From Alphaproteobacteria bacterium (lineage in GTDB: Bacteria > Pseudomonadota > Alphaproteobacteria > Rhizobiales > JAKIUO01), in the NCBI GenBank assembly GCA_024280895.1, contig JAJRPI010000054.1, forward strand, positions 1 to 64,000: a stretch of 64,000 bases of DNA, read 5' to 3'. The notes under the pieces were generated by a model. The model saw nothing but the letters and a program-made list of their open reading frames with translations, was not told the DNA's origin and ran no database searches. The position numbers were made by a program, and so were the translations under genes. Below are positions 37,766-47,401 of the stretch, piece by piece. Each line of letters opens with the position of its first letter. The stretch's first letter is position 1.

Positions 37766-38392
37766 ATGCACTATTTTCTCACTGGAACAGATACCGATGT
37801 CGGTAAAACCATCGCGGCCGCATGGCTGATGCTGAAGCTTGACGCGGCTTATTGGAAGCCGGTGCAGGTGGGGCGGCATGAGGAAAGCGACGAGCAGGTG
37901 GTGCGCCGCCTGACGGGCTTTCCAGATGAAGCCTTTGCGCGCTCCAGCTATGTGTTCCCTGACCCCCTCTCCCCCCACTATGCGGCCGAACGCTGCGGGG
38001 CTCACATCGATATGGATCAGATCAAGCTGCCCTCTTATGAGGAACCCTTGATCGTCGAGGGCGCGGGCGGGGTGCTGGTGCCGCTTAATGAGAACGCCTT
38101 GATGGTGGATCTAATGGTGCAGCTGGCCCTCCCTGTCATTCTTGTGGCACGCACTGGCCTTGGCACCATCAACCACACCTTGATGTCGTTGGAAGCCCTG
38201 CGCTCGCGTGACCTTGTCATTACCGGCGTGATACTGAACGGCGATGAGATGCCTCACAACCGCACCGCCATTGAAACCTATGGCAAGACCAGAATATTGG
38301 GGCAGATCCCGCCCCTTACGTCCTTGACGGGCGCAAGCTTGATGGATATTCCTCCCTTGTTCGAGCTTGAAGCCGATGGATCCATTAAATAA
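37766..38392 (+). CDS. bioD: Dethiobiotin synthetase
   Basis: 208 aa. TGTDTDVGKTIAAAWLM is the P-loop and start signature; WKPVQVG, VEGAGGVLVPL and LVARTGLGTINHTLM are further BioD motifs. It closes the ureido ring of dethiobiotin from 7,8-diaminopelargonate, CO2 and ATP. The stop is 12 nt before the bioA start, so bioD-bioA form an operon. The ATG lacks a clear ribosome site. Confidence 0.96.
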   Translation: MHYFLTGTDTDVGKTIAAAWLMLKLDAAYWKPVQVGRHEESDEQVVRRLTGFPDEAFARSSYVFPDPLSPHYAAERCGAHIDMDQIKLPSYEEPLIVEGAGGVLVPLNENALMVDLMVQLALPVILVARTGLGTINHTLMSLEALRSRDLVITGVILNGDEMPHNRTAIETYGKTRILGQIPPLTSLTGASLMDIPPLFELEADGSIK

Positions 38393-38404
38393 GGCGCTAT
38401 TCCT

Positions 38405-39730
38405 TTGCAAACCCCTGACAAACAGGACCTGATCGCGCGGGACGCGCTTCATGTCTGGCACCCCTATACCCAGCACGGTACCGAGAGCGATCCGGTCGCC
38501 ATTGTGCGCGCCAGCGGTGCCTCTTTATTCGATGCCGATGGGCACGAAATGCTCGACCTCATTTCGTCCTGGTGGACCTGTATTCATGGCCACGCCCACC
38601 CCGCTATCAATAAAGCCCTATGCGATCAGGCCAACCAGCTGGAACATGTGATGTTCGCAGGCTTCACCCACCAAGGCGCAGTTGACCTCGCGCAGCAGGT
38701 CACCAAGGTGCTGGGAGCGGGGCTGTCTCGGGTTTTTTATTCCGACAATGGCTCCACTGCCAATGAGGTAGCGCTGAAAATGGCCTATCAATATTGCCGC
38801 AACAAGGGCGATGACAAGCGCACCATATTCCTGTCCTTCAAGGGCGATTATCACGGTGATACCATGGGTGCCATGGCCGTATCGCGCGGCTCTGGTTTCT
38901 TCAAGCTGTTTGAAGGTTTGATGTGTGAAGCGCGCACCATCCCCTTTGCGGCGACGTTTAGCGGAGATCGCCAGCGCGAGGAGAAGGAGAATAAGGCAAT
39001 TACCGCCTTCGCGCAGATCCTTGACCAGTGCGGTGATCAAACCGCTGCTCTTATCCTTGAACCCTTGATGCAGGGAGCCGCTGGCATGCAATTTTGCACG
39101 CCCGATTTTTTGCGCCGCGTGGTGGAGATGGCGCAAGCGCGCGGTATCATTGTCATCCTTGACGAGGTGGCAACAGGTTTTGGGCGCACGGGCAGTTTTT
39201 TCGCCTTTCAACAAAGCGGCATCCGCCCCGACATTGTTTGCCTGTCAAAGGGCTTGACGGCTGGTTATATGGCCCTGTCCATGACCGTTGTTCGCGAAGA
39301 TTTCTTTCAAGAGTTTGCCGGTGACACCTTTAACAAGGCGCTCGCCCATGGCCATTCTTTTACTGGCAATCCCCTTGCTTGCGCGGTGGCCTTAAAGTCC
39401 TTGGCCTTGTTTGAAGAAGAAAACACTTTTGCGCGTATCGCCATGATCGAACAAAGGCACAAACAGCTCTTGCCTACATTGCAAGAGCATCCACTGATCG
39501 AAAAACCAAGGGTCCTTGGTACCGTACTGGCCTTTGATTTGCGCGAGGGCGCGGCTGGCTATAAATCCAATGAAAGCATCTTTTTGCGCGACTGGTATTT
39601 GCAGCAAGGGCTGAATATCCGGCCCTACGGCAAAACCGTCTATCTCATGCCCCCTTACTGCATATCCAAAGAGCAGATCGACACCGCCTATGACGGCATG
39701 CTCAACGGCCTCTCTCAACTTAGAAAATAG
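38405..39730 (+). CDS. bioA: Adenosylmethionine-8-amino-7-oxononanoate aminotransferase
   Basis: 441 aa with a TTG start (no ATG exists in frame for 57 codons, and the N-terminus LIARDALHVWHPYTQHG is conserved). SSWWTCIHGHAHP, YSDNGSTANEVALKM, YHGDTMGAMAVS and LDEVATGFGRTG are class III PLP aminotransferase motifs, and LSKGLTAGYM carries the PLP Lys. It transfers the amino group of SAM to KAPA, giving 7,8-diaminopelargonate. It is convergent with bioC, 40 nt away. Confidence 0.96.
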   Translation: MQTPDKQDLIARDALHVWHPYTQHGTESDPVAIVRASGASLFDADGHEMLDLISSWWTCIHGHAHPAINKALCDQANQLEHVMFAGFTHQGAVDLAQQVTKVLGAGLSRVFYSDNGSTANEVALKMAYQYCRNKGDDKRTIFLSFKGDYHGDTMGAMAVSRGSGFFKLFEGLMCEARTIPFAATFSGDRQREEKENKAITAFAQILDQCGDQTAALILEPLMQGAAGMQFCTPDFLRRVVEMAQARGIIVILDEVATGFGRTGSFFAFQQSGIRPDIVCLSKGLTAGYMALSMTVVREDFFQEFAGDTFNKALAHGHSFTGNPLACAVALKSLALFEEENTFARIAMIEQRHKQLLPTLQEHPLIEKPRVLGTVLAFDLREGAAGYKSNESIFLRDWYLQQGLNIRPYGKTVYLMPPYCISKEQIDTAYDGMLNGLSQLRK

Positions 39731-39770
39731 GCGCAATTGAACCGCGAATAGTCAGCCGCCCGAAATCATC

Positions 39771-40502
39771 TCAAGCGTCTAACTGGCCATAAAGAATATG
39801 CCAATCGGCACGCGCCTGCTTTTTTGTCTCAAACAAACGGATCGCACTGCGCAATTCGCCAGCCGATAGAGCACGATAGCCGGGTCGCGGCATTGAAGCG
39901 CCCGTCACTTTCAGATTTTGCAAAAACTGCACGCCGCTCTCAAAGTGCATTTGGTGAATTTCTTCATCAATCACACCGGGCAAATCACCTGGCTCCACAA
40001 GACCACAAGGCAGTCCCAGCTCGCGCAACACGGACCGCCATTGCGGAAAAAGATCAGGACCAATCGTCGAATAGAGTAAAACTCCGCGCGGCTTCAACAG
40101 GCCGCGTAACCGCTCCAGGCTTTTGGCCGGTTGTGTGAACCACTGGGGGGTCATGCTGGTGGCAATCAGATCATAGCGTTTGCCAAGGTCGGGGTGCTCG
40201 CCATCCATCAAACCAAACTGCAGCTGTTTATGATCGCGAAAATTTTGCGCGCACTCATCAAGCATCGCTTGCGACAGATCGGTGATCTCGCAAACCGCCC
40301 CTGGATAATGCGCCAGCAAATGCGCAGTCAAATAACCGGTGCCGCAGCCTATTTCCAATATATGGGGGTGCTCAAATTTGGGAAAAAAACTGGCCAAACG
40401 TGCCGCCACGAGTTTTTGCAGCTGTGCATGGCGCTCATAATCCAAAGCTGTCAGGCTGAAGCGCTCAACCACTTCGCGTTTATGAAAATCTATTTTATTC
40501 AT
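39771..40502 (-). CDS. bioC: Malonyl-ACP O-methyltransferase
   Basis: 243 aa from ATG 40502. LEIGCGTGYLTAHL is the SAM-binding motif I, followed by ITDLSQAMLDEC and DLIATSMTPQWF, typical of BioC. It methylates the omega-carboxyl of malonyl-ACP to disguise it for fatty-acid elongation towards pimelate. The start overlaps the preceding esterase gene by 8 nt, so the two are translationally coupled. Confidence 0.93.
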   Translation of the reverse strand: MNKIDFHKREVVERFSLTALDYERHAQLQKLVAARLASFFPKFEHPHILEIGCGTGYLTAHLLAHYPGAVCEITDLSQAMLDECAQNFRDHKQLQFGLMDGEHPDLGKRYDLIATSMTPQWFTQPAKSLERLRGLLKPRGVLLYSTIGPDLFPQWRSVLRELGLPCGLVEPGDLPGVIDEEIHQMHFESGVQFLQNLKVTGASMPRPGYRALSAGELRSAIRLFETKKQARADWHILYGQLDA

Positions 40503-41124
40503 GACATTCAACAAACTGTTTGATTTGATCGGCGCACCATTGCGGACGCGTCAGCGGCAAACCATGCCCCCCGCTTTTCGACCAGATAATTTTTTCCTCA
40601 CCCCAAATATCGCAGCTCATGCGCTTTGAGACAATCTCATCATCCAAGGCGGCCAGTACATGCACGGGACATGACAGGTCTGCAAGCTGTTTGCTTGCGT
40701 CCCAGTTCATCAGCCCGTCCAGCCCCTCGACCAATGCCGATTGATTGAGTTGCTCTGCTTGCGCAAACGGGTCAACACCACAAGCGCGCCAGAAATGGCT
40801 CATTTGCGCCATCTGGTTGTTTTTTAAACCGCGCTTCATGATCAACAGATCACCGCGCGGTACTGGCGGCGAAAAACGATCAAATCCGCAAATACTAACA
40901 AGACCCGCTGGTTGTTTTGGCAAATGCTGCAACGCCCATAACACGCCCAATGAGTGCGCGACAATAATTGCATTGTCAGGAATTAGCTGCGGTCCGCTGA
41001 CCTCCCCCCCGACAAAACCAAGCTCAATGCTTGATGTGTTCATATCGGGCAGGTACGTGGATATATCGCGCCAGATCGATCCATTAAATCCCCAGCCATG
41101 AATAAAGACAATTACTGCTTTCAT
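40495..41124 (-). CDS. Pimeloyl-ACP methyl ester esterase, BioH/BioG type
   Basis: 209 aa, compact alpha/beta hydrolase. FIHGWGFNGSIWRD at the N-terminus, nucleophile elbow VAHSLGVLWA, acid region AALDDEIVS and SGGHGLPLTRP with the late His. WGFNGSIW is BioH-like; the small size and place in the operon also fit BioG. In this pathway it removes the methyl ester from pimeloyl-ACP and ends the elongation phase. It overlaps bioF by 4 nt and bioC by 8 nt, giving a tight bioF-esterase-bioC operon. Confidence 0.82.
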   Translation of the reverse strand: MKAVIVFIHGWGFNGSIWRDISTYLPDMNTSSIELGFVGGEVSGPQLIPDNAIIVAHSLGVLWALQHLPKQPAGLVSICGFDRFSPPVPRGDLLIMKRGLKNNQMAQMSHFWRACGVDPFAQAEQLNQSALVEGLDGLMNWDASKQLADLSCPVHVLAALDDEIVSKRMSCDIWGEEKIIWSKSGGHGLPLTRPQWCADQIKQFVECHE

Positions 41125-42287
41125 ATCTGCTTAATCGCTTTATCAAGAGCAAAAATCAATTGATCGAGATCGCTTTCCCGATGCGCCGCGTTAAAGGTGA
41201 TGCGCAATCTGGCCGCGCCCACTGGCACGGTCGGGGGACGTATGGGGGTCGCCCATATGCCCGCTGCGCGCAATTGATCAGCGACCTTCAAGACGCGTTC
41301 AGCCGATCCCAGAATAACAGGCACGATTTGCGTTTTTGATGCCCCAAAATCAAGCCCGCGTGTCCCCAGCTCATCACGAAAGGTCTGCGCCATTTGTGCG
41401 ACATGCTTGCGCTCGCTATCCAGCTGCGGAAGGAGTTCAAGTGCCGCGTCCATTGCCCCAAGTACAGATGGCGGCGGGGCGGTTGAATAGATAAATCCGG
41501 CACAGCGATTAATCAGATAATCACGCATCAGCTCAGAACCCACCGCAAAAGCGCCAAACCCGCCAAGCGCCTTGGAAAAAGTGCCAATAGTTAAATCAGC
41601 TGGACCGCACAACCCGGCCCCCCCTTCCCCCCAAATACCAGTGGCATGGGCATCATCGCAGATCAAAAACGCATTATGCTGCTTGGCCAGCCCCGCCAGT
41701 TTCGGCAAATCGGCGACATCGCCATCCATACTGAAAACGCTTTCCGTGAGGATAAATTTTGGCTGATCACTGCCCTCGTGCTTTGTCAGCAATTGCGCCA
41801 AATGATCCACATCTAAATGGCGGTAACGAATTTGCCGGACCCCCGCTGCATTGCATCCAAAATACATGCTGGCATGGTTAAGCCGGTCGCTAAAAACCAG
41901 AGGTTCCTCTTTGAGGATTTTTTTATCAAACAAGGCCTGCAAAATACTGGCATTGGCCTGAAAGCCGCTGGCGAACAAGAGCGCTGCCTCTTTATTTTTC
42001 AAAACCGCCAGTTTACGCTCGATCTCATCAAATTGCTCACTATTGCCCGTCACCAGCCTTGAGGCCCCATTGCCTGCCCCATAGCGCGTCGCATATAAGC
42101 TGGCGCGCTCCTTAATGAGCGGATGCTGACTCAAACCTAGATAGTCATTGCTGGAGAAATTAAGGTAATCACGCCCCTCAACCTGGATTGACCGCGCGTC
42201 GGGGTGGCTACAAACGGTGAGTTTACGAAATAACTCATCATCTTTTTGGCTTTCCAGATAGTTGATATATGCTAGGAGGTTAGACAT
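41121..42287 (-). CDS. bioF: 8-amino-7-oxononanoate synthase
   Basis: 388 aa from ATG 42287; the open frame continues upstream but no typical residues lie there. [44 protein letters not shown] and [16 protein letters not shown] (PLP Lys in FSKALG) are BioF motifs. It joins pimeloyl-ACP and L-alanine with loss of CO2. Divergent bioB starts only 31 nt away, so the promoters must overlap. Confidence 0.95.
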   Translation of the reverse strand: MSNLLAYINYLESQKDDELFRKLTVCSHPDARSIQVEGRDYLNFSSNDYLGLSQHPLIKERASLYATRYGAGNGASRLVTGNSEQFDEIERKLAVLKNKEAALLFASGFQANASILQALFDKKILKEEPLVFSDRLNHASMYFGCNAAGVRQIRYRHLDVDHLAQLLTKHEGSDQPKFILTESVFSMDGDVADLPKLAGLAKQHNAFLICDDAHATGIWGEGGAGLCGPADLTIGTFSKALGGFGAFAVGSELMRDYLINRCAGFIYSTAPPPSVLGAMDAALELLPQLDSERKHVAQMAQTFRDELGTRGLDFGASKTQIVPVILGSAERVLKVADQLRAAGIWATPIRPPTVPVGAARLRITFNAAHRESDLDQLIFALDKAIKQI

Positions 42288-42318
42288 AGGCTTAGCTAAA
42301 ACATATTCGGAGCGCGAT
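42288..42318. promoter_or_regulatory. Very short divergent bioF/bioB control region
   Basis: Only 31 bases separate the two start codons if bioB starts at GTG 42319. At least one promoter must lie within the opposite gene's coding sequence. No BioR-type TTATMKATAA box was seen in this interval. Confidence 0.4.
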
Positions 42319-43299
42319 GTGAACGAAATTAGTGTCGATAGTGAACTCAACGAACTACGCTCAAACTGGACTGCCAGCGAGATTGAGGGAATTTTGAGCT
42401 CACCGCTCATTGATCTCATCTATCGGGCTCAGACCATCCATCGGAAATATCACCCCGGCGGCAAGGTGCAGCTTTCCAGCCTGTTGTCGATCAAAACCGG
42501 CGGTTGCAAGGAAGATTGCAAATATTGCTCCCAATCTGCTTTCCACGCCAAAAAGACCGGCCTCAAATTTGAACCCTTGATGGATGTGGATCTGGTGCTT
42601 GAAAAAGCCCGCGAGGCCAAAGATGCTGGTGCCTCGCGATTTTGCATGGGTGCTGCCTGGCGCGAAATTAAAGAAGGCAAAGATTTTGACGCGGTGCTTG
42701 ATATGATCCGCGGCGTTAAAAAGCTTGAAATGGATGCCTGCGTGACCCTTGGCATGGTCAACAGCGATCAGGCTGCCAGGTTGGCCGATGCGGGGCTTGA
42801 CTATTACAATCATAATCTTGATACCTCACCCGAATTTTACAGCGAGGTCATCACCACACGCAGCTATGAAGATCGCCTTGATACTTTAAGTGAAGTGCGA
42901 GAAGCTGGCATATCCGTTTGTAGCGGCGGCATTGTTGGTATGGGCGAAAGCCTGCATGATCGCGCCCGTATGCTGCAAATACTAGCCAATATGTCTCCGC
43001 ATCCGCAAAGTGTGCCGATCAATGCGCTCGTGCCCATCGAGGGAACACCGCTTGGTCATCTGGAGCCCGTGGATCCCATGGAAATCGTCCGCATGATCGC
43101 CACTGCGCGGATCGTGCTGCCAACCTCTGACGTGCGCCTGTCGGCGGGGCGTCATAATATGTCGCGCGAGGTGCAGATGTTCTGCCTAATGGCTGGCGCT
43201 AATTCGATTTTTTATGGCGAACGATTGCTGACCACCGGCAATACGCAAACCAATGCCGATATGCAGCTCATTACGGATGCTGGCCTCAGCGTAGAGTAA
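42319..43299 (+). CDS. bioB: Biotin synthase
   Basis: 326 aa from GTG 42319, with CGGAG 7 nt upstream. Radical SAM cysteines Cys63, Cys67 and Cys70 lie in [32 protein letters not shown] and LSAGRHNMS are BioB signatures. It inserts sulfur into dethiobiotin using a second, sacrificed [2Fe-2S] cluster. It is the last step of the pathway and lies apart from the other bio operons but next to bioF. A palindromic element and a terminator follow. Confidence 0.96.
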   Translation: MNEISVDSELNELRSNWTASEIEGILSSPLIDLIYRAQTIHRKYHPGGKVQLSSLLSIKTGGCKEDCKYCSQSAFHAKKTGLKFEPLMDVDLVLEKAREAKDAGASRFCMGAAWREIKEGKDFDAVLDMIRGVKKLEMDACVTLGMVNSDQAARLADAGLDYYNHNLDTSPEFYSEVITTRSYEDRLDTLSEVREAGISVCSGGIVGMGESLHDRARMLQILANMSPHPQSVPINALVPIEGTPLGHLEPVDPMEIVRMIATARIVLPTSDVRLSAGRHNMSREVQMFCLMAGANSIFYGERLLTTGNTQTNADMQLITDAGLSVE

Positions 43300-43312
43300 T
43301 AAATCAGGACCC

Positions 43313-43399
43313 GTAGGGTGCAATGTATTGCACCGAGCGGTCATGAGTTAAACTTCGAGTAAATTGACAGGCCAATTGGTGCAATTTATTGCACCCTAC
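43313..43399. repeat. REP-like palindromic element, copy 2
   Basis: Arms GTAGGGTGCAATGTATTGCACC (43313-43334) and its near reverse complement at 43378-43399 (two mismatches in 22) enclose 43 nt. Each arm is also a hairpin by itself (GGTGCAAT/ATTGCACC with a 2-nt loop). It shares the arm sequence with the element at 11903-12015. Confidence 0.75.
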
Positions 43400-43426
43400 A
43401 GATCGTATATTGAAAACTGCTAAACA

Positions 43427-43466
43427 AAAAACACCGCAGATGCGCTCGCATCTACGGTGTTTTTTT
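43427..43466. terminator. Rho-independent terminator between bioB and the convergent gene
   Basis: A 15-bp stem with one mismatch (AACACCGCAGATGCG against CGCATCTACGGTGTT), a 2-nt loop, a preceding A-run and a following T-run. The shape fits termination in both directions. Confidence 0.88.
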
Positions 43467-43487
43467 GGTCAAATTCCAACCGCCAGA

Positions 43488-44033
43488 TCAGCGCTTGAGG
43501 GACAAGAGACCCACCAGATGGCGCTTGCCATTCTTGGTTTGATAAAGCTTCACTTTATGCCTTTTTCCAGAAACTGTCGCGCTCATGGCCCCGCGAGAGC
43601 CATCTTTTGAAGCAATGCCTACAAACAGCCGAGAAGAGGTCGTCGTACCAGAAACGCCGCCACTTTTACGTCCTGTGTGATTATTATAGGAGGTCCAACT
43701 TCCCGACACGCGGTTTCTTTTCTTCAATCTAATCTTTGCATTGGCGGTCATTTTGATGCTGCCACGGCAATTGATTGACTGCCTGATGCTTTTGCCACCT
43801 TTACCAACCCGGTATTTAACCCGGCAACCAACACGCTCTTTGGAGCCGCTGACAGGTCTGATCCAGCAGCCGCCGCGCACACATTTCCAGCTGCCTTTGA
43901 GTTTTGGAAACGGGTTTCCCTTGCTCGCAGCACTCGCACCAGTTGCACCTGCACCGACCATTACCAACGCCGCAAAAGCAGCTGCGATCAGACCAAAACT
44001 ACTAACTCTCACTATTCCGCTCATTGTTATCAT
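43488..44033 (-). CDS. Exported basic hypothetical protein, 181 aa
   Basis: The start ATG 44033 overlaps the stop of the upstream transporter gene as TGATG; ATG 44024 and GTG 44036 are alternatives. A signal peptide ends near ATGASAAS. The mature part is rich in Gly, Ser, Lys and Arg, has four cysteines (CVRGGCW, GCRVKYR and NCRGS) and ends with a beta-rich KRHKVKLYQTKNGKRHLVGLL. Cysteines may form disulfides in the periplasm. I know no function. The coupling to the MMPL-type exporter suggests a shared role. Confidence 0.8.
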   Translation of the reverse strand: MITMSGIVRVSSFGLIAAAFAALVMVGAGATGASAASKGNPFPKLKGSWKCVRGGCWIRPVSGSKERVGCRVKYRVGKGGKSIRQSINCRGSIKMTANAKIRLKKRNRVSGSWTSYNNHTGRKSGGVSGTTTSSRLFVGIASKDGSRGAMSATVSGKRHKVKLYQTKNGKRHLVGLLSLKR

Positions 44034-46396
44034 CACTTTCTTTTCTTCACGCGGGCCTTTTGCAGCTTCTGGCTCGTCTTGTTGACAAGCGAGAAGTCAT
44101 GGCCAAACGGTTTTACTTTTCGTGCTGCCAGTATAATAGCTGGTAATATCAGCAAATCGGCCACCAATGCCGAGGCAAGTGTCGCCATGCTTAATTGCCC
44201 AAACAAGCGGGTGACCGGCAAATCACTTAGACTTGTCACGGATAAACCGCAGAGCAGTACGAGAGTCGTCAAAATCAATACCGGGCCAATATGGGCTATA
44301 GTATTGCGCACATGGCTTTCAACGGACCCGGTTTTACGTTGTTCCAGTTCATAACGATTGAGAAAATGGATGGTATCATCAACCGCGAGGCCAAACGCAA
44401 CCGTCAATCCCATGACGCTGGCAAATTGCAACCCCTCTCCAAACAGATAGAGAATGGCCCCCACACTTACAATAGGGAAAAGATTGGGAACAATGCTCAA
44501 AAGTGCCGCATCCAGGGAGCGAAATGCCACACCCAGCAAAATGATAACAATAATGATCGCCAGCATCAGGCCCTGATTAAGGGTATTTATCATATTGGTA
44601 CTCTGTAGTGCAGAGACCACAGCAAGGCCCGCCGTTGTGAACTCAAGCCCTGGAAATTCCTGGCGAAGCACATCCAAAACAGGCTCAATTTTGTGCAAGA
44701 TCGGTGCGACTTGCGCCGCTTCAAGGTTTTTGATCTGCCCTGAAACAAGCGCTGTGCGCTCTTCATGGTTAAGATAACGGGCGCTCAAGTGATCAGGAAG
44801 CTTATCGACATACTCCTTGAAGGCTGTGGGGTTTTCTTGTCCCAGCTCTCTTTTGAGATAAAGGCGCATGGTTTCAAGTGATGAAACATTGTTGATTTTG
44901 CTCTGATGCTCCAGCAGGCGGTGCGTTTTGCCTATCGCCTCTATGACCTTTGGCGAATGATAACTCATGCTATCAGGCCATTTCACCAGAATATTGATTT
45001 TCTGCGCTCCCGAAAGCTTGGTGTCTATCAAATCCATCGCAAGCAAGGTGTCATCTGCGTCGGGCACCTGATCAGACAGCCGGTAACGCGCATCCAACTG
45101 CGTATGCAGAATAGTGAAAATAACACCAACCGAAATGCCAATAATCGCCAGCTGACGCCATCTGGGGATGACAAAACCGGTCAGCTTGATGCAAAGTTTC
45201 TCAAGCCACAATAACGGGTTAAAGCCGGTGTCTTTTTCTTCGAGAAATGATTTTTCATCCTTGATCAGCAACATACTCAATGTGGGCACCAGCGTTATCA
45301 CCGCGAAAAATGCCATCATCGTACCACCCGCTGCTGCCAGGGCAAAAGCCTTGATATCGGCGCTATCGGTCAGCGCCATCGACAAAAGAGCAATGGTCGT
45401 GGTGAGGGAGGTCAAAACGCAAGCGGGGCCAACACTTAAAATGCTCTCCTTGACCGCATCATATTTGCTCTTACCTGCCCGCATGCCCTTCAAAATCGAA
45501 AATACCATGTGCATGGCGTCCGACAGGGTGATGACCATTATGAGCGGCGGCAATACATTGATGAATGTGTTGATCGGCTGCCCGACATGACCAAGAAGCC
45601 CCATGATCCATAAAACGGCGAAGGCCGGGCAAATGGAGCTGATAAAAACCAGGGTCGGGCGGCGAAAGAAATATAGCGAGATAAAGACGCCAAAGGTGAA
45701 GCCGATCACGTTAAAGGTGATGCGATCATGCTTGATGCTCTTACGAATTTCCAGCTGCATGACTGGCGAGCCAGTCATCAAATATTGTAATTTTGCTGGC
45801 TCTGCGTTGTCCTTAATGGTTTCATGAAGCCCGTCGATGACCTTGGAGAGAACGCCTGTTGTGGTTGATCCCTCTTTGAGAGAGACCACCATCAAAGCCA
45901 CCTGCTCCCCATCTTTCTCAGCTTTTGAAAGGAATTTATCTTTGATGTGAGGATGCTCACCAATCTGCTTTTTGAGCTTGTCGAACTCAATGCCAGTGGG
46001 AATATCAGCCGCAAACAGAGGAGGCGCATAGCCTGTCTTATCGGGCTTTCCCCGCATGGTGAACATGGAAACCACGTTCTCCACACCATCAGCAAATTCC
46101 AGCTCAAGCTGAATATTGCGAATATCGTCCAATGTTTGCGGGCGCATAAGATCCTTGCCCTTGATCAGCACCATAACGTCATATTCAGTGGTCGGGAACA
46201 GCTTGTTGAGCTTTTGATAATTGGCAAATTCAGTGGAACCAGAACGAAATAACTCACCAAGACTGCCAGCGGGCTTGAGCTTGAGCAAACCAAGTGCCGC
46301 GACCAGAGAAACCAGCAAAATCACGATTATCGATGTCTTGGGATTGCGCAGTGACGGCAGGCCGACGCGCTCGATACCAAAGCCTAACGAGGCCAT
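44033..46396 (-). CDS. RND/MMPL-superfamily exporter
   Basis: 787 aa from ATG 46396 (GGAG 6-7 nt upstream). The layout is doubled: one N-terminal helix, a large periplasmic loop (about 50-225), five or six helices, a second loop (about 430-600) and a final helix bundle. VITLSDAMHMVFSI and LAVDDTIHFLNRYEL are the GxxxD-type motifs of helices IV and X, typical of MMPL/RND lipid exporters of the HpnN kind. It should move lipids or hydrophobic molecules out of the inner membrane by proton motive force. The next gene is coupled to it by TGATG. Confidence 0.88.
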   Translation of the reverse strand: MASLGFGIERVGLPSLRNPKTSIIVILLVSLVAALGLLKLKPAGSLGELFRSGSTEFANYQKLNKLFPTTEYDVMVLIKGKDLMRPQTLDDIRNIQLELEFADGVENVVSMFTMRGKPDKTGYAPPLFAADIPTGIEFDKLKKQIGEHPHIKDKFLSKAEKDGEQVALMVVSLKEGSTTTGVLSKVIDGLHETIKDNAEPAKLQYLMTGSPVMQLEIRKSIKHDRITFNVIGFTFGVFISLYFFRRPTLVFISSICPAFAVLWIMGLLGHVGQPINTFINVLPPLIMVITLSDAMHMVFSILKGMRAGKSKYDAVKESILSVGPACVLTSLTTTIALLSMALTDSADIKAFALAAAGGTMMAFFAVITLVPTLSMLLIKDEKSFLEEKDTGFNPLLWLEKLCIKLTGFVIPRWRQLAIIGISVGVIFTILHTQLDARYRLSDQVPDADDTLLAMDLIDTKLSGAQKINILVKWPDSMSYHSPKVIEAIGKTHRLLEHQSKINNVSSLETMRLYLKRELGQENPTAFKEYVDKLPDHLSARYLNHEERTALVSGQIKNLEAAQVAPILHKIEPVLDVLRQEFPGLEFTTAGLAVVSALQSTNMINTLNQGLMLAIIIVIILLGVAFRSLDAALLSIVPNLFPIVSVGAILYLFGEGLQFASVMGLTVAFGLAVDDTIHFLNRYELEQRKTGSVESHVRNTIAHIGPVLILTTLVLLCGLSVTSLSDLPVTRLFGQLSMATLASALVADLLILPAIILAARKVKPFGHDFSLVNKTSQKLQKARVKKRK

Positions 46397-46555
46397 AGGA
46401 CACTCCATCTTCAAGGTTCAAAGACCGGTTAGGTTCGTAGCAAACCGGAAATATTTAGTTCAGATCAATAAAAGCATGGCCGCGAGGGTCGCTCTCGCTT
46501 CCCCTGGCAACCAGACACTGGCAATAAGAATAGCAAGGATCATACCAGCTCGATG

Positions 46556-47377
46556 CTAATTTTCAGATTTATTGTCTGATATGAACATATGATCGAGAGA
46601 CCTTGCCGCACCGCTGATATTGAGTTGATGTTCATGCGCCAAAAGGCCCTGTAGATAGGCCCGCGCCAGATCCACAGCTTTGCTTGCAACATGTCCTTTG
46701 GCAAGATTTGCTGTAATGGCCGAGGTCAGAGTGCAACCAGTACCATGAACATCAGCAACAGCCAGCTTCTTGGCGTAAAGCGTGGCGCAACCACTGGCAT
46801 GGGCCAGAACATCAACGCAGTCAGACCCCGCCAGATGCCCCCCGGACAGCAAAACACACTCGCAGCCAAATTTTAGTAATCTTGCGGCCTGCTCGCTCAT
46901 TTGCTGGGGGTTTTGGGCTATCGGTTCGCCAAGCAAATGCGCGGCTTCTGCGATATTTGGTTTGATGAGGTTAACCAAAGGGAATAGCTCATAGCGCAAA
47001 AGCTCCATGCCGCCTTCATCAAGCGCCACACCATTATTGCTGGCACGTAAAATGGGATCGAGGACGACCATGACCGATCGCTCCGCGTTATGGCGCTGCA
47101 GTGCCTCGATAACAGCCTGAACAGTCTGTTTGTCTTTGAGCATGCCAATTTTGATGGCCTGCACGTTAAATTCTTCAAACACCGCATCGATCTGGGCGGC
47201 AATGAAATCTGGAGAGACCGGGTAAAGGTCGAAACGGTGCTCATTCTGGGCTGTGAGCGCAGTGATGGCGCTCACCCCATGCACCCCGTGGGCAGCAAAT
47301 GTTTTGAGATCTGCCTGCATACCGGCTCCGCCCGATGGGTCGGAGCCAGCAATGGTGAGGGCAACTGGTTTAGTCAT
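46556..47377 (-). CDS. thiD: Hydroxymethylpyrimidine/phosphomethylpyrimidine kinase
   Basis: 273 aa. The start [41 protein letters not shown] matches ThiD in short blocks ([16 protein letters not shown]), and [25 protein letters not shown] and [12 protein letters not shown] with the GxGD-like catalytic loop are all present. It phosphorylates HMP and HMP-P for thiamine pyrophosphate synthesis. It is the likely downstream partner of ccdA on the same strand, with a gap of 24 nt. Confidence 0.96.
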   Translation of the reverse strand: MTKPVALTIAGSDPSGGAGMQADLKTFAAHGVHGVSAITALTAQNEHRFDLYPVSPDFIAAQIDAVFEEFNVQAIKIGMLKDKQTVQAVIEALQRHNAERSVMVVLDPILRASNNGVALDEGGMELLRYELFPLVNLIKPNIAEAAHLLGEPIAQNPQQMSEQAARLLKFGCECVLLSGGHLAGSDCVDVLAHASGCATLYAKKLAVADVHGTGCTLTSAITANLAKGHVASKAVDLARAYLQGLLAHEHQLNISGAARSLDHMFISDNKSEN

Positions 47378-47401
47378 GAATTTACGCTTTTATCTGTAAA
47401 A

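Noticed and set aside
42274-42279. Perfect AGGAGG before a possible earlier bioB start
   Set aside because: No ATG, GTG or TTG follows at proper distance (only ATA). The bases are codons of bioF on the other strand, and GTG 42319 has its own GGAG.
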